This document shows positions 58,271-64,000 of a stretch of DNA of 64,000 bases, piece after piece. The translations under genes were made by a program, and so were the position numbers. The notes under the pieces were generated by a model. The model was not told where the DNA came from. It saw only the letters and a list, made by a program, of their open reading frames with translations, and ran no database searches. Every line of letters begins with the position of its first letter. The stretch's first letter is position 1. The DNA lies in the NCBI GenBank assembly GCA_026416095.1, contig JAOAFV010000027.1, forward strand, positions 1 to 64,000. The letters run 5' to 3'. This DNA comes from Bacteroidales bacterium. GTDB lineage: Bacteria; Bacteroidota; Bacteroidia; Bacteroidales; GWA2-32-17.

Positions 58271-60355
58271 TTAAAATTTTATTCCTATAACACAAACATC
58301 ATCGGTTTGTTCATTGTTCCCTTTCCATTCTTCAAAAAAATCATTTAACATTTCCTTTTGTTTATTAATAGGTTCATTACAAATTTTTATTAAAATTTTC
58401 TTAAAATTTGACCGTTTTAATTTTTTATCTTTATCGCCCCCAAATTGATCAGTATAACCATCTGAAGTTAAGTATAGCATATCGCCAGAAGAAACATTAA
58501 TATTTACCATAGAAAAACTTCCTTGTTTTTCAAAATCACCAATAGGCATTTTAGTAGGCATCACCTCATAAAGGTAATATCCATTACTTTCTATTTTTTC
58601 AGAATTCTCAATTTTGTTATTTTCACAAGATATATAATATAAGGGAGTATTGGCTCCTGCATATTTCAGTAAATTAGTATTTGTATTAAAACAACATATT
58701 GCTATATCCATTCCATCTTTTATATTTTTTTCATTGGTGTGAAGAGCAATTTTTAATAATTCATTCAATTTATTCAATATTTCGTCGGGTTCAGTAATAT
58801 TATACTCTCTAACTACTTGATTCAATGTATAAGTACCTAATATACTCATAAAAGCACCAGGTACACCATGGCCGGTACAATCGGCTACAGCAAAAATTAT
58901 TAAGTTATTTATACGAACAAACCAATAAAAATCGCCCGATACAATATCTTTGGGCTTATATAAAACAAATGCCCTCTGATATATGTAATCTATCTCTTTT
59001 ATCGAAGGTAATAAAGCATCTTGAATTCTTTTAGCATAATTAATACTAGCTATTATGTTTTCATTTTTTTGCTCAATAATACTTTTTTGTCGACTTATTT
59101 CGACGTTTTGAGCTTCAAGTAATTTATTTGCTTTTTTCTTTTGCGAATAACTATTATAAATAACACCAATTAAAAGAACAAGCATTAAAGCGCCCCCCAG
59201 CGATGTGTAAATTATAATTTGTTGTTGTCGCAGTTTTAGTTCCTTTTCTTTTAATTTACTTTCAGCTATTTGAATATCTTTTTCACGCTGTTCTGCATTA
59301 AATTGCTCTCTTAACTGATTTAATGTTTTTATGGCAGATTCAGATAAAACACTGTCTTTTGAAACAGACCATACAGTGCGAAATTCATAAGCTTTTTCGA
59401 AATTTTTTATTTGCTTATATAATTGAGATAGTAAAAAAGAACTTTCCATTATTAATCTATAATTTTTCATCTCATTTGCCATATTGTATGCTTTCAAAGC
59501 ATACTGTATTGCAATTTGGTATTGATTAAGAGACTGATACAATGCCGAGATTGAAGTATAAGCACTTACGAGTCCTACTTTATCGTTTATTTTTTCTTTT
59601 ATTCCTATTGCTTTTTTAAAAAACTTTTCTGCCAATTGTGGATTTCTCTTTGGGTACTCCGTATCGGAATAGATATTAGCCAAATTCATTAATGACATTG
59701 ATATACCATAATTGTCTTTTATCTTTTCAAACATCGAAAGAGCTTTATTGTAGAATACTATTGATGAGTCATACTCCTTTGAATAATGGTACGATACTCC
59801 TATATTATTATATACCATTGCAGTAGCATAGTCATTTTTTAAATTTTTTACTATTTCTAAAGCTTTAAAATAATTATTAATAGCTTTTGTTTCTAAGCCC
59901 TGATAATGAAATATTAATCCTATGCTGTTATAAAACGAAGCTATTTCTTTTTTATTATTTATCTTTTCCCATATCTTATACGATTTGTAATAATTATTAA
60001 GGGCTTCAGGGTAATTAGGGATATTTTCATATGTTTTACCAATCTTTTTATATAAAAGACCTGCCTTATACAAGCTATCAATTGTTAAGTAATTTTTTAC
60101 AGATAAGTTATAATATTGTATTGCCCGATAATAAGAATTTTTATTACAATAAAAATCGCCTGCTTTTTCCGAAAATATTGCCAAGTTCAAATAATTATTA
60201 TTTCTTTTAAAATATTTTATTGCTTTTTCGCAAACTTCTATATATTCTTTACAAGTATCACATGTCGATTTAATTTTTATAAAGAAAAAATTACTTGAAT
60301 CGGTATTCGCAAATAAATTAGAAAAAAGCAATATAAAAATTAAAATTATATTCAT
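58271..60355 (-). CDS. TPR-sensor SpoIIE/PP2C-type protein phosphatase
   Basis: A 694-residue membrane protein. It has a signal peptide (about 1-16), eight or so TPR units in the periplasm (about 25-340; for example PEALNNYYKSYKIWEKIN, LETKAINNYFKALEIVKN), a coiled coil, one membrane helix (about 380-402) and a cytoplasmic SpoIIE-type PP2C domain (about 445-694). Metal-binding aspartates are D475 (SGDFYW), D492 (ADCTGHG), D632 (TSDGYTD) and D685/D686 (EQTDD). Such proteins dephosphorylate anti-sigma antagonists or other partners. The start is ATG 60355; a TTG 9 bp upstream lies in the promoter box. No anti-sigma kinase gene is adjacent. Confidence 0.92.
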   Translation of the reverse strand: MNIILIFILLFSNLFANTDSSNFFFIKIKSTCDTCKEYIEVCEKAIKYFKRNNNYLNLAIFSEKAGDFYCNKNSYYRAIQYYNLSVKNYLTIDSLYKAGLLYKKIGKTYENIPNYPEALNNYYKSYKIWEKINNKKEIASFYNSIGLIFHYQGLETKAINNYFKALEIVKNLKNDYATAMVYNNIGVSYHYSKEYDSSIVFYNKALSMFEKIKDNYGISMSLMNLANIYSDTEYPKRNPQLAEKFFKKAIGIKEKINDKVGLVSAYTSISALYQSLNQYQIAIQYALKAYNMANEMKNYRLIMESSFLLSQLYKQIKNFEKAYEFRTVWSVSKDSVLSESAIKTLNQLREQFNAEQREKDIQIAESKLKEKELKLRQQQIIIYTSLGGALMLVLLIGVIYNSYSQKKKANKLLEAQNVEISRQKSIIEQKNENIIASINYAKRIQDALLPSIKEIDYIYQRAFVLYKPKDIVSGDFYWFVRINNLIIFAVADCTGHGVPGAFMSILGTYTLNQVVREYNITEPDEILNKLNELLKIALHTNEKNIKDGMDIAICCFNTNTNLLKYAGANTPLYYISCENNKIENSEKIESNGYYLYEVMPTKMPIGDFEKQGSFSMVNINVSSGDMLYLTSDGYTDQFGGDKDKKLKRSNFKKILIKICNEPINKQKEMLNDFFEEWKGNNEQTDDVCVIGIKF

Positions 60356-60361
60356 TGCACA

Positions 60362-60395
60362 CAAAGGTAATTAATAAAACAATAATAATAAACAA
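60362..60395 (-). promoter_or_regulatory. Promoter of the TPR-phosphatase gene
   Basis: On the minus strand TTG (plus CAA 60393-60395), 23-bp spacer, TACCTTTG (plus CAAAGGTA 60362-60369). The box ends 6 bp before the ATG at 60355, so the leader is very short or absent. Confidence 0.6.
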
Positions 60396-60427
60396 CATAA
60401 CATTTTTTTTGAAAAAATTCTAAACAT

Positions 60428-60435
60428 TATTTTTG
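60428..60435 (+). promoter_or_regulatory. Promoter -7 box of the moaC operon
   Basis: TATTTTTG matches TAnnTTTG and ends 9 bp before the moaC ATG. An upstream TTTG (60408-60411) is 16 bp away, shorter than ideal. The gap to the divergent phosphatase gene is 89 bp. Confidence 0.5.
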
Positions 60436-60444
60436 TAGAAAAAA

Positions 60445-60894
60445 ATGAAACTTACACATATTAACAATGATGGTAAAGCTCAAATGGTAAATATATGCGA
60501 AAAAGAAGTTGTTTATAGGAAAGCAATTGCCGAAGGTACCATATATATAAATCCTAATACTATTGAACAAATAAAAAATAACTGCATAAAAAAAGGCGAT
60601 GTGTTATGTGTAGCAAAAATAGCAGGAATACAAGCTGCTAAACAAACTGCGAACTTAATTCCGTTAACGCATCCTTTAAACATAAATTTTATTGACATTA
60701 ACTTTAAAATATACAAAAATAAAATAAAAGTTTTAGCAGAAGTTGAATGTATAGAAAGAACTGGTGTTGAAATGGAAGCACTCTGCGCTGTTTCTGTAAC
60801 TCTTTTGACAATTTACGATATGTGTAAAAGTAGTGATAGAAAAATGAGAATATCTGAAATTAAACTTTTAAAAAAAGAAAAAAGAAAATTATGA
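60445..60894 (+). CDS. moaC: Cyclic pyranopterin monophosphate synthase MoaC
   Basis: A 149-residue enzyme of molybdenum cofactor synthesis. After MoaA opens GTP, it forms cyclic pyranopterin monophosphate. The conserved core is IAGIQAAKQTANLIPLTHPL (59-78), TGVEMEALCAVSV (106-118) and TIYDMCKS, with catalytic D125 and K128. It ends in an ATGA overlap with the next Moco gene. moaA, moeA and a molybdoenzyme are not in the window. Confidence 0.97.
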   Translation: MKLTHINNDGKAQMVNICEKEVVYRKAIAEGTIYINPNTIEQIKNNCIKKGDVLCVAKIAGIQAAKQTANLIPLTHPLNINFIDINFKIYKNKIKVLAEVECIERTGVEMEALCAVSVTLLTIYDMCKSSDRKMRISEIKLLKKEKRKL

Positions 60895-61826
60895 ATAGAA
60901 TAAAGATTTTATCTCTTAATATATCTCAGCAAAAGGGAACAACAAAAATACCTGTAAACGAAGTTACAATAGACGAAAAAGGCATTCTTAACGATGCTCA
61001 TTACGGCACAACAAACAGAGAAATTAGTTTGCTTGATATTACAAGCATACAAAAATTTGAAAAAATACTAAATCGTAAAATAAACTATGGTGAGTTTGCT
61101 GAAAACATTACTACAAATGGCCTTGATTATACTAAAGTTAAACCTCTCGATATTCTTTACAACGAAAATATTACTCTCCAAATAACCCAAATAGGAAAAG
61201 AATGTAATAATAACAAGTGTTCAATATTTAAGCAAACGGGTAAATGTGTTATGCCAGAAGAAGGCATTTTTTTAAGAGTTATAAAAGAAGGTAAAATAAA
61301 AATCAATGATGAACTATATTATCAACCCAAAGTCTTTAATGTGGCAATAATAACCTTAAGTACGAGAGCATTTAATAAGGAATATGAAGACATAAGTGGT
61401 AAAATCTTAATAGAAAAGTTAAAAAGTTATTTTAATAACATAAACTACTTATTTAACATTGAATACTACTTAATACCAGATAACGAAATTCTTTTAGAAG
61501 CAAAACTTAATCGTTTAATTATAAACAAAACCGACATAATTATAACTACAGGTGGAACTGGTATAAGCAACACAGATATAACAACAAACATAGCAAGTAA
61601 AGTTATAACAAAAGAAATTCCTGGAATAATGGACTACATAAGACTAAAATACAGCAAAGAAAACATTAAAGCCCTAACAAGTAGAAGCATTGTAGGTGTT
61701 AAAAATAGTTCACTGATATTCTGCTTGCCAGGCAGTAAAAATGCTGTAACTGAATATGTTGAAGAAATAAGCAAGCACTTACTTCACTTAATATATATGA
61801 TAAATAATATAGATATACATAAATGA
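60891..61826 (+). CDS. MOSC-MoaB/MogA fusion protein (molybdenum cofactor)
   Basis: A 311-residue two-domain protein. The N-terminal MOSC domain (about 1-145) is the small cofactor-handling type with C105, C110 and C119 in the ECNNNKC...KCVMPEEGIF block. The C-terminal MoaB/MogA domain (about 147-300) carries TTGGTGISNTD, starting near residue 219, and a late IPGIMDYIR segment. MogA-like domains adenylate molybdopterin before metal insertion. The fusion thus joins pterin adenylation with a sulfur/cofactor-carrier domain. It overlaps moaC upstream and the RNase HI gene downstream by 4 bp each. Confidence 0.92.
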   Translation: MNRIKILSLNISQQKGTTKIPVNEVTIDEKGILNDAHYGTTNREISLLDITSIQKFEKILNRKINYGEFAENITTNGLDYTKVKPLDILYNENITLQITQIGKECNNNKCSIFKQTGKCVMPEEGIFLRVIKEGKIKINDELYYQPKVFNVAIITLSTRAFNKEYEDISGKILIEKLKSYFNNINYLFNIEYYLIPDNEILLEAKLNRLIINKTDIIITTGGTGISNTDITTNIASKVITKEIPGIMDYIRLKYSKENIKALTSRSIVGVKNSSLIFCLPGSKNAVTEYVEEISKHLLHLIYMINNIDIHK

Positions 61827-62416
61827 GAAAGCAAAAAAAATATTACGTTGTATGGGAAGGAAAAAATCCGGGTATTTACGAAACATGGGATGAATGTAAA
61901 AAACAAATAGAAGGTTATAAAGGAGCTAAGTATAAATCGTTTAAAACACTGGACCAAGCAAAAGAAGCTTTTTGCAATCCTCACTTAGCAAATTCAAAAC
62001 CTCTCGACTATCCATTATACGGAATCTGCGTAGATGCTTCATATAGCACTAAAACAAAAGAAATGGAGTACCGTGGAATATTACTTCACGAAAAAAATAA
62101 ATTACTTTTCTCTCAAGGAGGCTACAAGAATGCAACAAATAATATAGGGGAATTTATTGCAATAGTACATGCACTTGCTTTATGTAAAAAAAATAATTGG
62201 AATTATCCAATTTATTCCGATAGCAAAACAGCTATCTCATGGGTTAATAAAAAAAAAGTTAACACTAAATTAAAACTTAATGAAGAGAACCACATATTAT
62301 TTGAACATTTAACAAGAGCTCTAAACTGGCTCAAAGAAAATACCTATAATAACAAAATTATTAAATGGAACACAGAAAAATGGGGCGAAATACCGGCCGA
62401 TTATAACAGAAAATAA
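61823..62416 (+). CDS. rnhA: Ribonuclease HI with N-terminal hybrid-binding (viroplasmin-like) domain
   Basis: A 197-residue protein. Residues 5-52 (YYVVWEGKNPGIYETWDECKKQ...F) are the RNA/DNA hybrid-binding domain also found in eukaryotic RNase H1. Residues 65-197 are the RNase H domain with D71 (VDASY), E110 (NNIGEF), D133 (YSDSK) and D193 (PADYNRK near the C-terminus). It cuts RNA in RNA/DNA hybrids, complementing RNase HII at 2453-3052. Its ATG overlaps the MOSC-MoaB gene, making it an unexpected third member of a molybdenum-cofactor operon. Confidence 0.95.
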   Translation: MRKQKKYYVVWEGKNPGIYETWDECKKQIEGYKGAKYKSFKTLDQAKEAFCNPHLANSKPLDYPLYGICVDASYSTKTKEMEYRGILLHEKNKLLFSQGGYKNATNNIGEFIAIVHALALCKKNNWNYPIYSDSKTAISWVNKKKVNTKLKLNEENHILFEHLTRALNWLKENTYNNKIIKWNTEKWGEIPADYNRK

Positions 62417-62418
62417 AG

Positions 62419-63150
62419 CTACTTGTATATAATCTTGCTAATGCTTCCGTTTGTAAACTGAATTGTGTAATTATTATATTCCCATACTTCTTTATTCCCT
62501 TCTTCATCTATAAAGCTCTGTTTCGATAATGGCTTCCCAATACTTTCTATTGTCATTCCCATTGTCATGCCTTTCCACACTTCTTTGTTAAGAATTCTAA
62601 TGGCATTGTCATGCCCATACAAATTTTTTAATTTTTGATATCGCGGATCAGATGTGTCGATATTTTTAATTATTTTAGTTTCTGAAGTTGTAGGTTGCTC
62701 AGGAATTATAACTTCTTTTCCTTCTAAAAAATTATCTAATTCAGGTGTAGGTATAAGAGTAGAATAACTAACGTATCCTATTTTCCCATTGTATTCGGCC
62801 TTTAAATATAAGTTTTGTTGCTCTTTAAAAACTTTTATTTGAGTATTTGGAGGAATTGTAGATATTTCTGTACCTAAAGAAGATGGCTTATCTCGTAAAA
62901 TAGAGCCACTTGAACTAACTTTTACTAAAAAATAGTCTTGCATTTTTAAATGCATTAATTGAGACTTTTTTTGTTCTAATTGAATTATTTCATTCTGAAT
63001 TCTTTTTTGCATTTCTTCATAAGCTCTTATTCTTTGTTGAATATTTTGCTGTTCATTTTTTAGGCTATCTATTTTTTTATTTATTTGCTCAATGGTTTGA
63101 GAAAACATGCAAAATGGAAATACGATCAAACTTACAATAGCAATTCTCAT
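62419..63150 (-). CDS. Secreted SH3-domain protein with coiled coil
   Basis: A 243-residue protein with a signal peptide (about 1-17, ending MFSQ), a coiled coil (about 20-70), a bacterial SH3 domain (about 75-135; VKVSSSGSILRDKPSSLGTE, YVSYSTLIP) and a C-terminal module (about 190-243; WKGMTMGMTIESIGKPLSKQ, then KEVWEYNNYTIQFTNGSI). The last part resembles the small SmpA/BamE-like fold. SH3 domains of this kind usually bind peptidoglycan, so an envelope role is likely. It is convergent with the RNase HI gene (2 bp apart) and has its own strong promoter. Confidence 0.85.
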   Translation of the reverse strand: MRIAIVSLIVFPFCMFSQTIEQINKKIDSLKNEQQNIQQRIRAYEEMQKRIQNEIIQLEQKKSQLMHLKMQDYFLVKVSSSGSILRDKPSSLGTEISTIPPNTQIKVFKEQQNLYLKAEYNGKIGYVSYSTLIPTPELDNFLEGKEVIIPEQPTTSETKIIKNIDTSDPRYQKLKNLYGHDNAIRILNKEVWKGMTMGMTIESIGKPLSKQSFIDEEGNKEVWEYNNYTIQFTNGSISKIIYK

Positions 63151-63160
63151 ATTTTTTTTA

Positions 63161-63190
63161 CAAATTTAATAATTTTATTTTGTTAAACAA
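63161..63190 (-). promoter_or_regulatory. Promoter of the SH3-domain gene
   Basis: On the minus strand TTG (plus CAA 63188-63190), 19-bp spacer, TAAATTTG (plus CAAATTTA 63161-63168). The box ends 10 bp before the ATG at 63150. Confidence 0.7.
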
Positions 63191-63207
63191 TTTTTTTTTT
63201 TATTCTT

Positions 63208-63239
63208 TTTGTTTAAATTAAAATTGTTATATACCTTTG
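63208..63239 (+). promoter_or_regulatory. Promoter of tRNA-Lys
   Basis: TTTG (63208-63211), 20-bp spacer, TACCTTTG (63232-63239), with the tRNA starting 12 bp further on. A near-perfect Bacteroidetes promoter, back to back with that of the SH3 gene. Confidence 0.8.
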
Positions 63240-63250
63240 CAAAAAATTTT

Positions 63251-63323
63251 GTTCCAGTAGCTCAGCAGGTAGAGCATCGCCCTTTTAAGGCGGGGGTCCC
63301 GGGTTCAAATCCCGGCTGGAACA
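63251..63323 (+). tRNA. tRNA-Lys (anticodon TTT)
   Basis: A 73-nt cloverleaf. The acceptor stem GTTCCAG pairs with CTGGAAC and is followed by discriminator A. The D-arm is AGCTCAGCAGGTAGAGC. The anticodon stem TCGCC/GGCGG encloses loop CTTTTAA with anticodon TTT. The T-arm is CCGGG-TTCAAAT-CCCGG. The 3' CCA is not encoded. Confidence 0.97.
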
Positions 63324-63345
63324 CTCCGAAAAAGATGTGTTTAAT

Positions 63346-64000
63346 TTATGCTTTTTCAATGAATTTTAGATCTAAGTGTCTTTTTTGAAGGTTTACACTT
63401 TCAATTTCAACAATAACATAATCTCCAATACAAAATCTTTTTTTATGTCGTTTGCCTTGAATAACCATTTTTTCATCGTCGTAAATATAAAAATCATCAT
63501 CGAGAGTTCTTAAACTTATCATACCTTCGGCCTTTGTTTCTATAATTTGCACATATATTCCCCATTCTGTTAACGATACAATTAACCCCTTAAACCTTTT
63601 CCCAATTTTATCGGCCATAAATTCTATTTGCTTATACTTAATCGATGCTCTTTCGGCTTCTGCTGCTATTTGTTCTCGTTCAGAAAGATATTTACATTTA
63701 CCTTCAATATCAGTGTCGTCGATATTTAAGTCATTATTATTTAATAAATGATCAAGATACCTATGTACTATTAAATCAGGATATCTTCTTATTGGCGAAG
63801 TAAAATGAGTATAATGACTAAAGGCCAATCCAAAATGACCAATATTTTTAGAAGAATAAATAGCCTTTGCCATTGAACGTATTGCCAGTTCTTCAATAAT
63901 ATCTTTTTCAGGTTTATTAGTAAGATTTAAAATGGTGTTATTAAGAGATTTAATGAAGCTTTGCTTGTTTTTTATTTTTATCTCATATCCCCATTTTTTG
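63346..64000 (-). CDS. rnr: Ribonuclease R, C-terminal part (5' end beyond window)
   Basis: At least 218 residues, open to the right edge of the window; the methionine at 63873 is internal, because the frame continues upstream with in-family sequence (KPEKDIIEELAIRSMAKAIYS). RNase R is a processive 3'-5' exoribonuclease of the RNB family that degrades structured RNA. The visible part contains the end of the RNB domain, with GLAFSHYTHFTSPIRRYPDLIVHR, and the C-terminal S1 domain (GLIVSLTEWGIYVQIIETKAEGMISL). The basic C-terminal tail of some homologues is absent. It is convergent with tRNA-Lys. Confidence 0.95.
   Translation of the reverse strand, partial: KKWGYEIKIKNKQSFIKSLNNTILNLTNKPEKDIIEELAIRSMAKAIYSSKNIGHFGLAFSHYTHFTSPIRRYPDLIVHRYLDHLLNNNDLNIDDTDIEGKCKYLSEREQIAAEAERASIKYKQIEFMADKIGKRFKGLIVSLTEWGIYVQIIETKAEGMISLRTLDDDFYIYDDEKMVIQGKRHKKRFCIGDYVIVEIESVNLQKRHLDLKFIEKA

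Overview
The window is a strongly AT-rich stretch of chromosome from a member of the Bacteroidetes, most likely an anaerobic, fermentative Bacteroidales-type lineage. Evidence for this placement: GldF/GldG next to dnaN; DUF4292 and DUF4249 lipoproteins; the dut - nucleotidyltransferase - TPR - DUF4292 - EnvC-like cluster; many secreted TPR proteins; promoters of the Bacteroidetes form TTG-N19..21-TAnnTTTG; and almost no Shine-Dalgarno sequences. The genes are ordinary chromosomal genes. I see no phage, plasmid, CRISPR or intact insertion sequence.

Layout. 1-3.1 kb (minus): two secreted TPR paralogues and rnhB. 3.2-8.6 kb (plus): dut, a sugar nucleotidyltransferase, a TPR protein, a DUF4292 lipoprotein and a catalytically dead LytM/EnvC-like protein. 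8.6-11.0 kb (minus): the two genes of the carboxyspermidine/carboxynorspermidine polyamine route. 11.2-12.4 kb: a serine hydrolase. 12.6-25.4 kb: the most unusual region. Two different glutamate dehydrogenases flank two large paralogous receiver/ATP-grasp proteins (PPDK_N-like, without a phosphohistidine domain), a membrane HdrD-like iron-sulfur protein and a Crp/Fnr-type regulator. The regulator appears to share an N-terminal sensory module with the first ATP-grasp protein. 25.4-26.2 kb is gene-free and ends in a small inverted-repeat element that also forms the dnaK terminator. 26.2-31.5 kb: dnaK, a DUF4249 lipoprotein, panB, a pseudouridine synthase and an unknown gene. 31.9-36.6 kb: gldF-gldG-DUF4340-dnaN. 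36.8-45.7 kb: an FtsE-like ATPase, a 1020-residue TPR protein with a beta-barrel partner, gyrB and hydF. 46.5-51.8 kb: recO, a membrane protein, guaA, gpsA and pgi. 51.9-56.1 kb (minus): the acid-forming operon pta-ackA-ptb-buk. 56.3-64 kb: a polyprenyl synthase, an unknown gene with an apparently leaderless transcript, a TPR-SpoIIE phosphatase, moaC - MOSC/MoaB fusion - RNase HI, an SH3 protein, tRNA-Lys(UUU), and the C-terminal part of RNase R, which runs off the right edge.

How the genes fit together. GDH pair, HdrD-like electron carrier, pta-ackA, ptb-buk and hydF point to an anaerobe that gains ATP from acyl phosphates and disposes of electrons partly as hydrogen, probably with amino acids among its substrates. 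The 12.6-25.4 kb block looks like a regulated carbon/nitrogen/redox module and is the best candidate here for an undescribed system.

Several start codons need care. The long open frames at the serine hydrolase, gpsA, the SpoIIE phosphatase and others begin at a TTG that is really the last three bases of, or lies beside, a TAnnTTTG promoter box. I have moved those starts downstream to the first sensible ATG or GTG.
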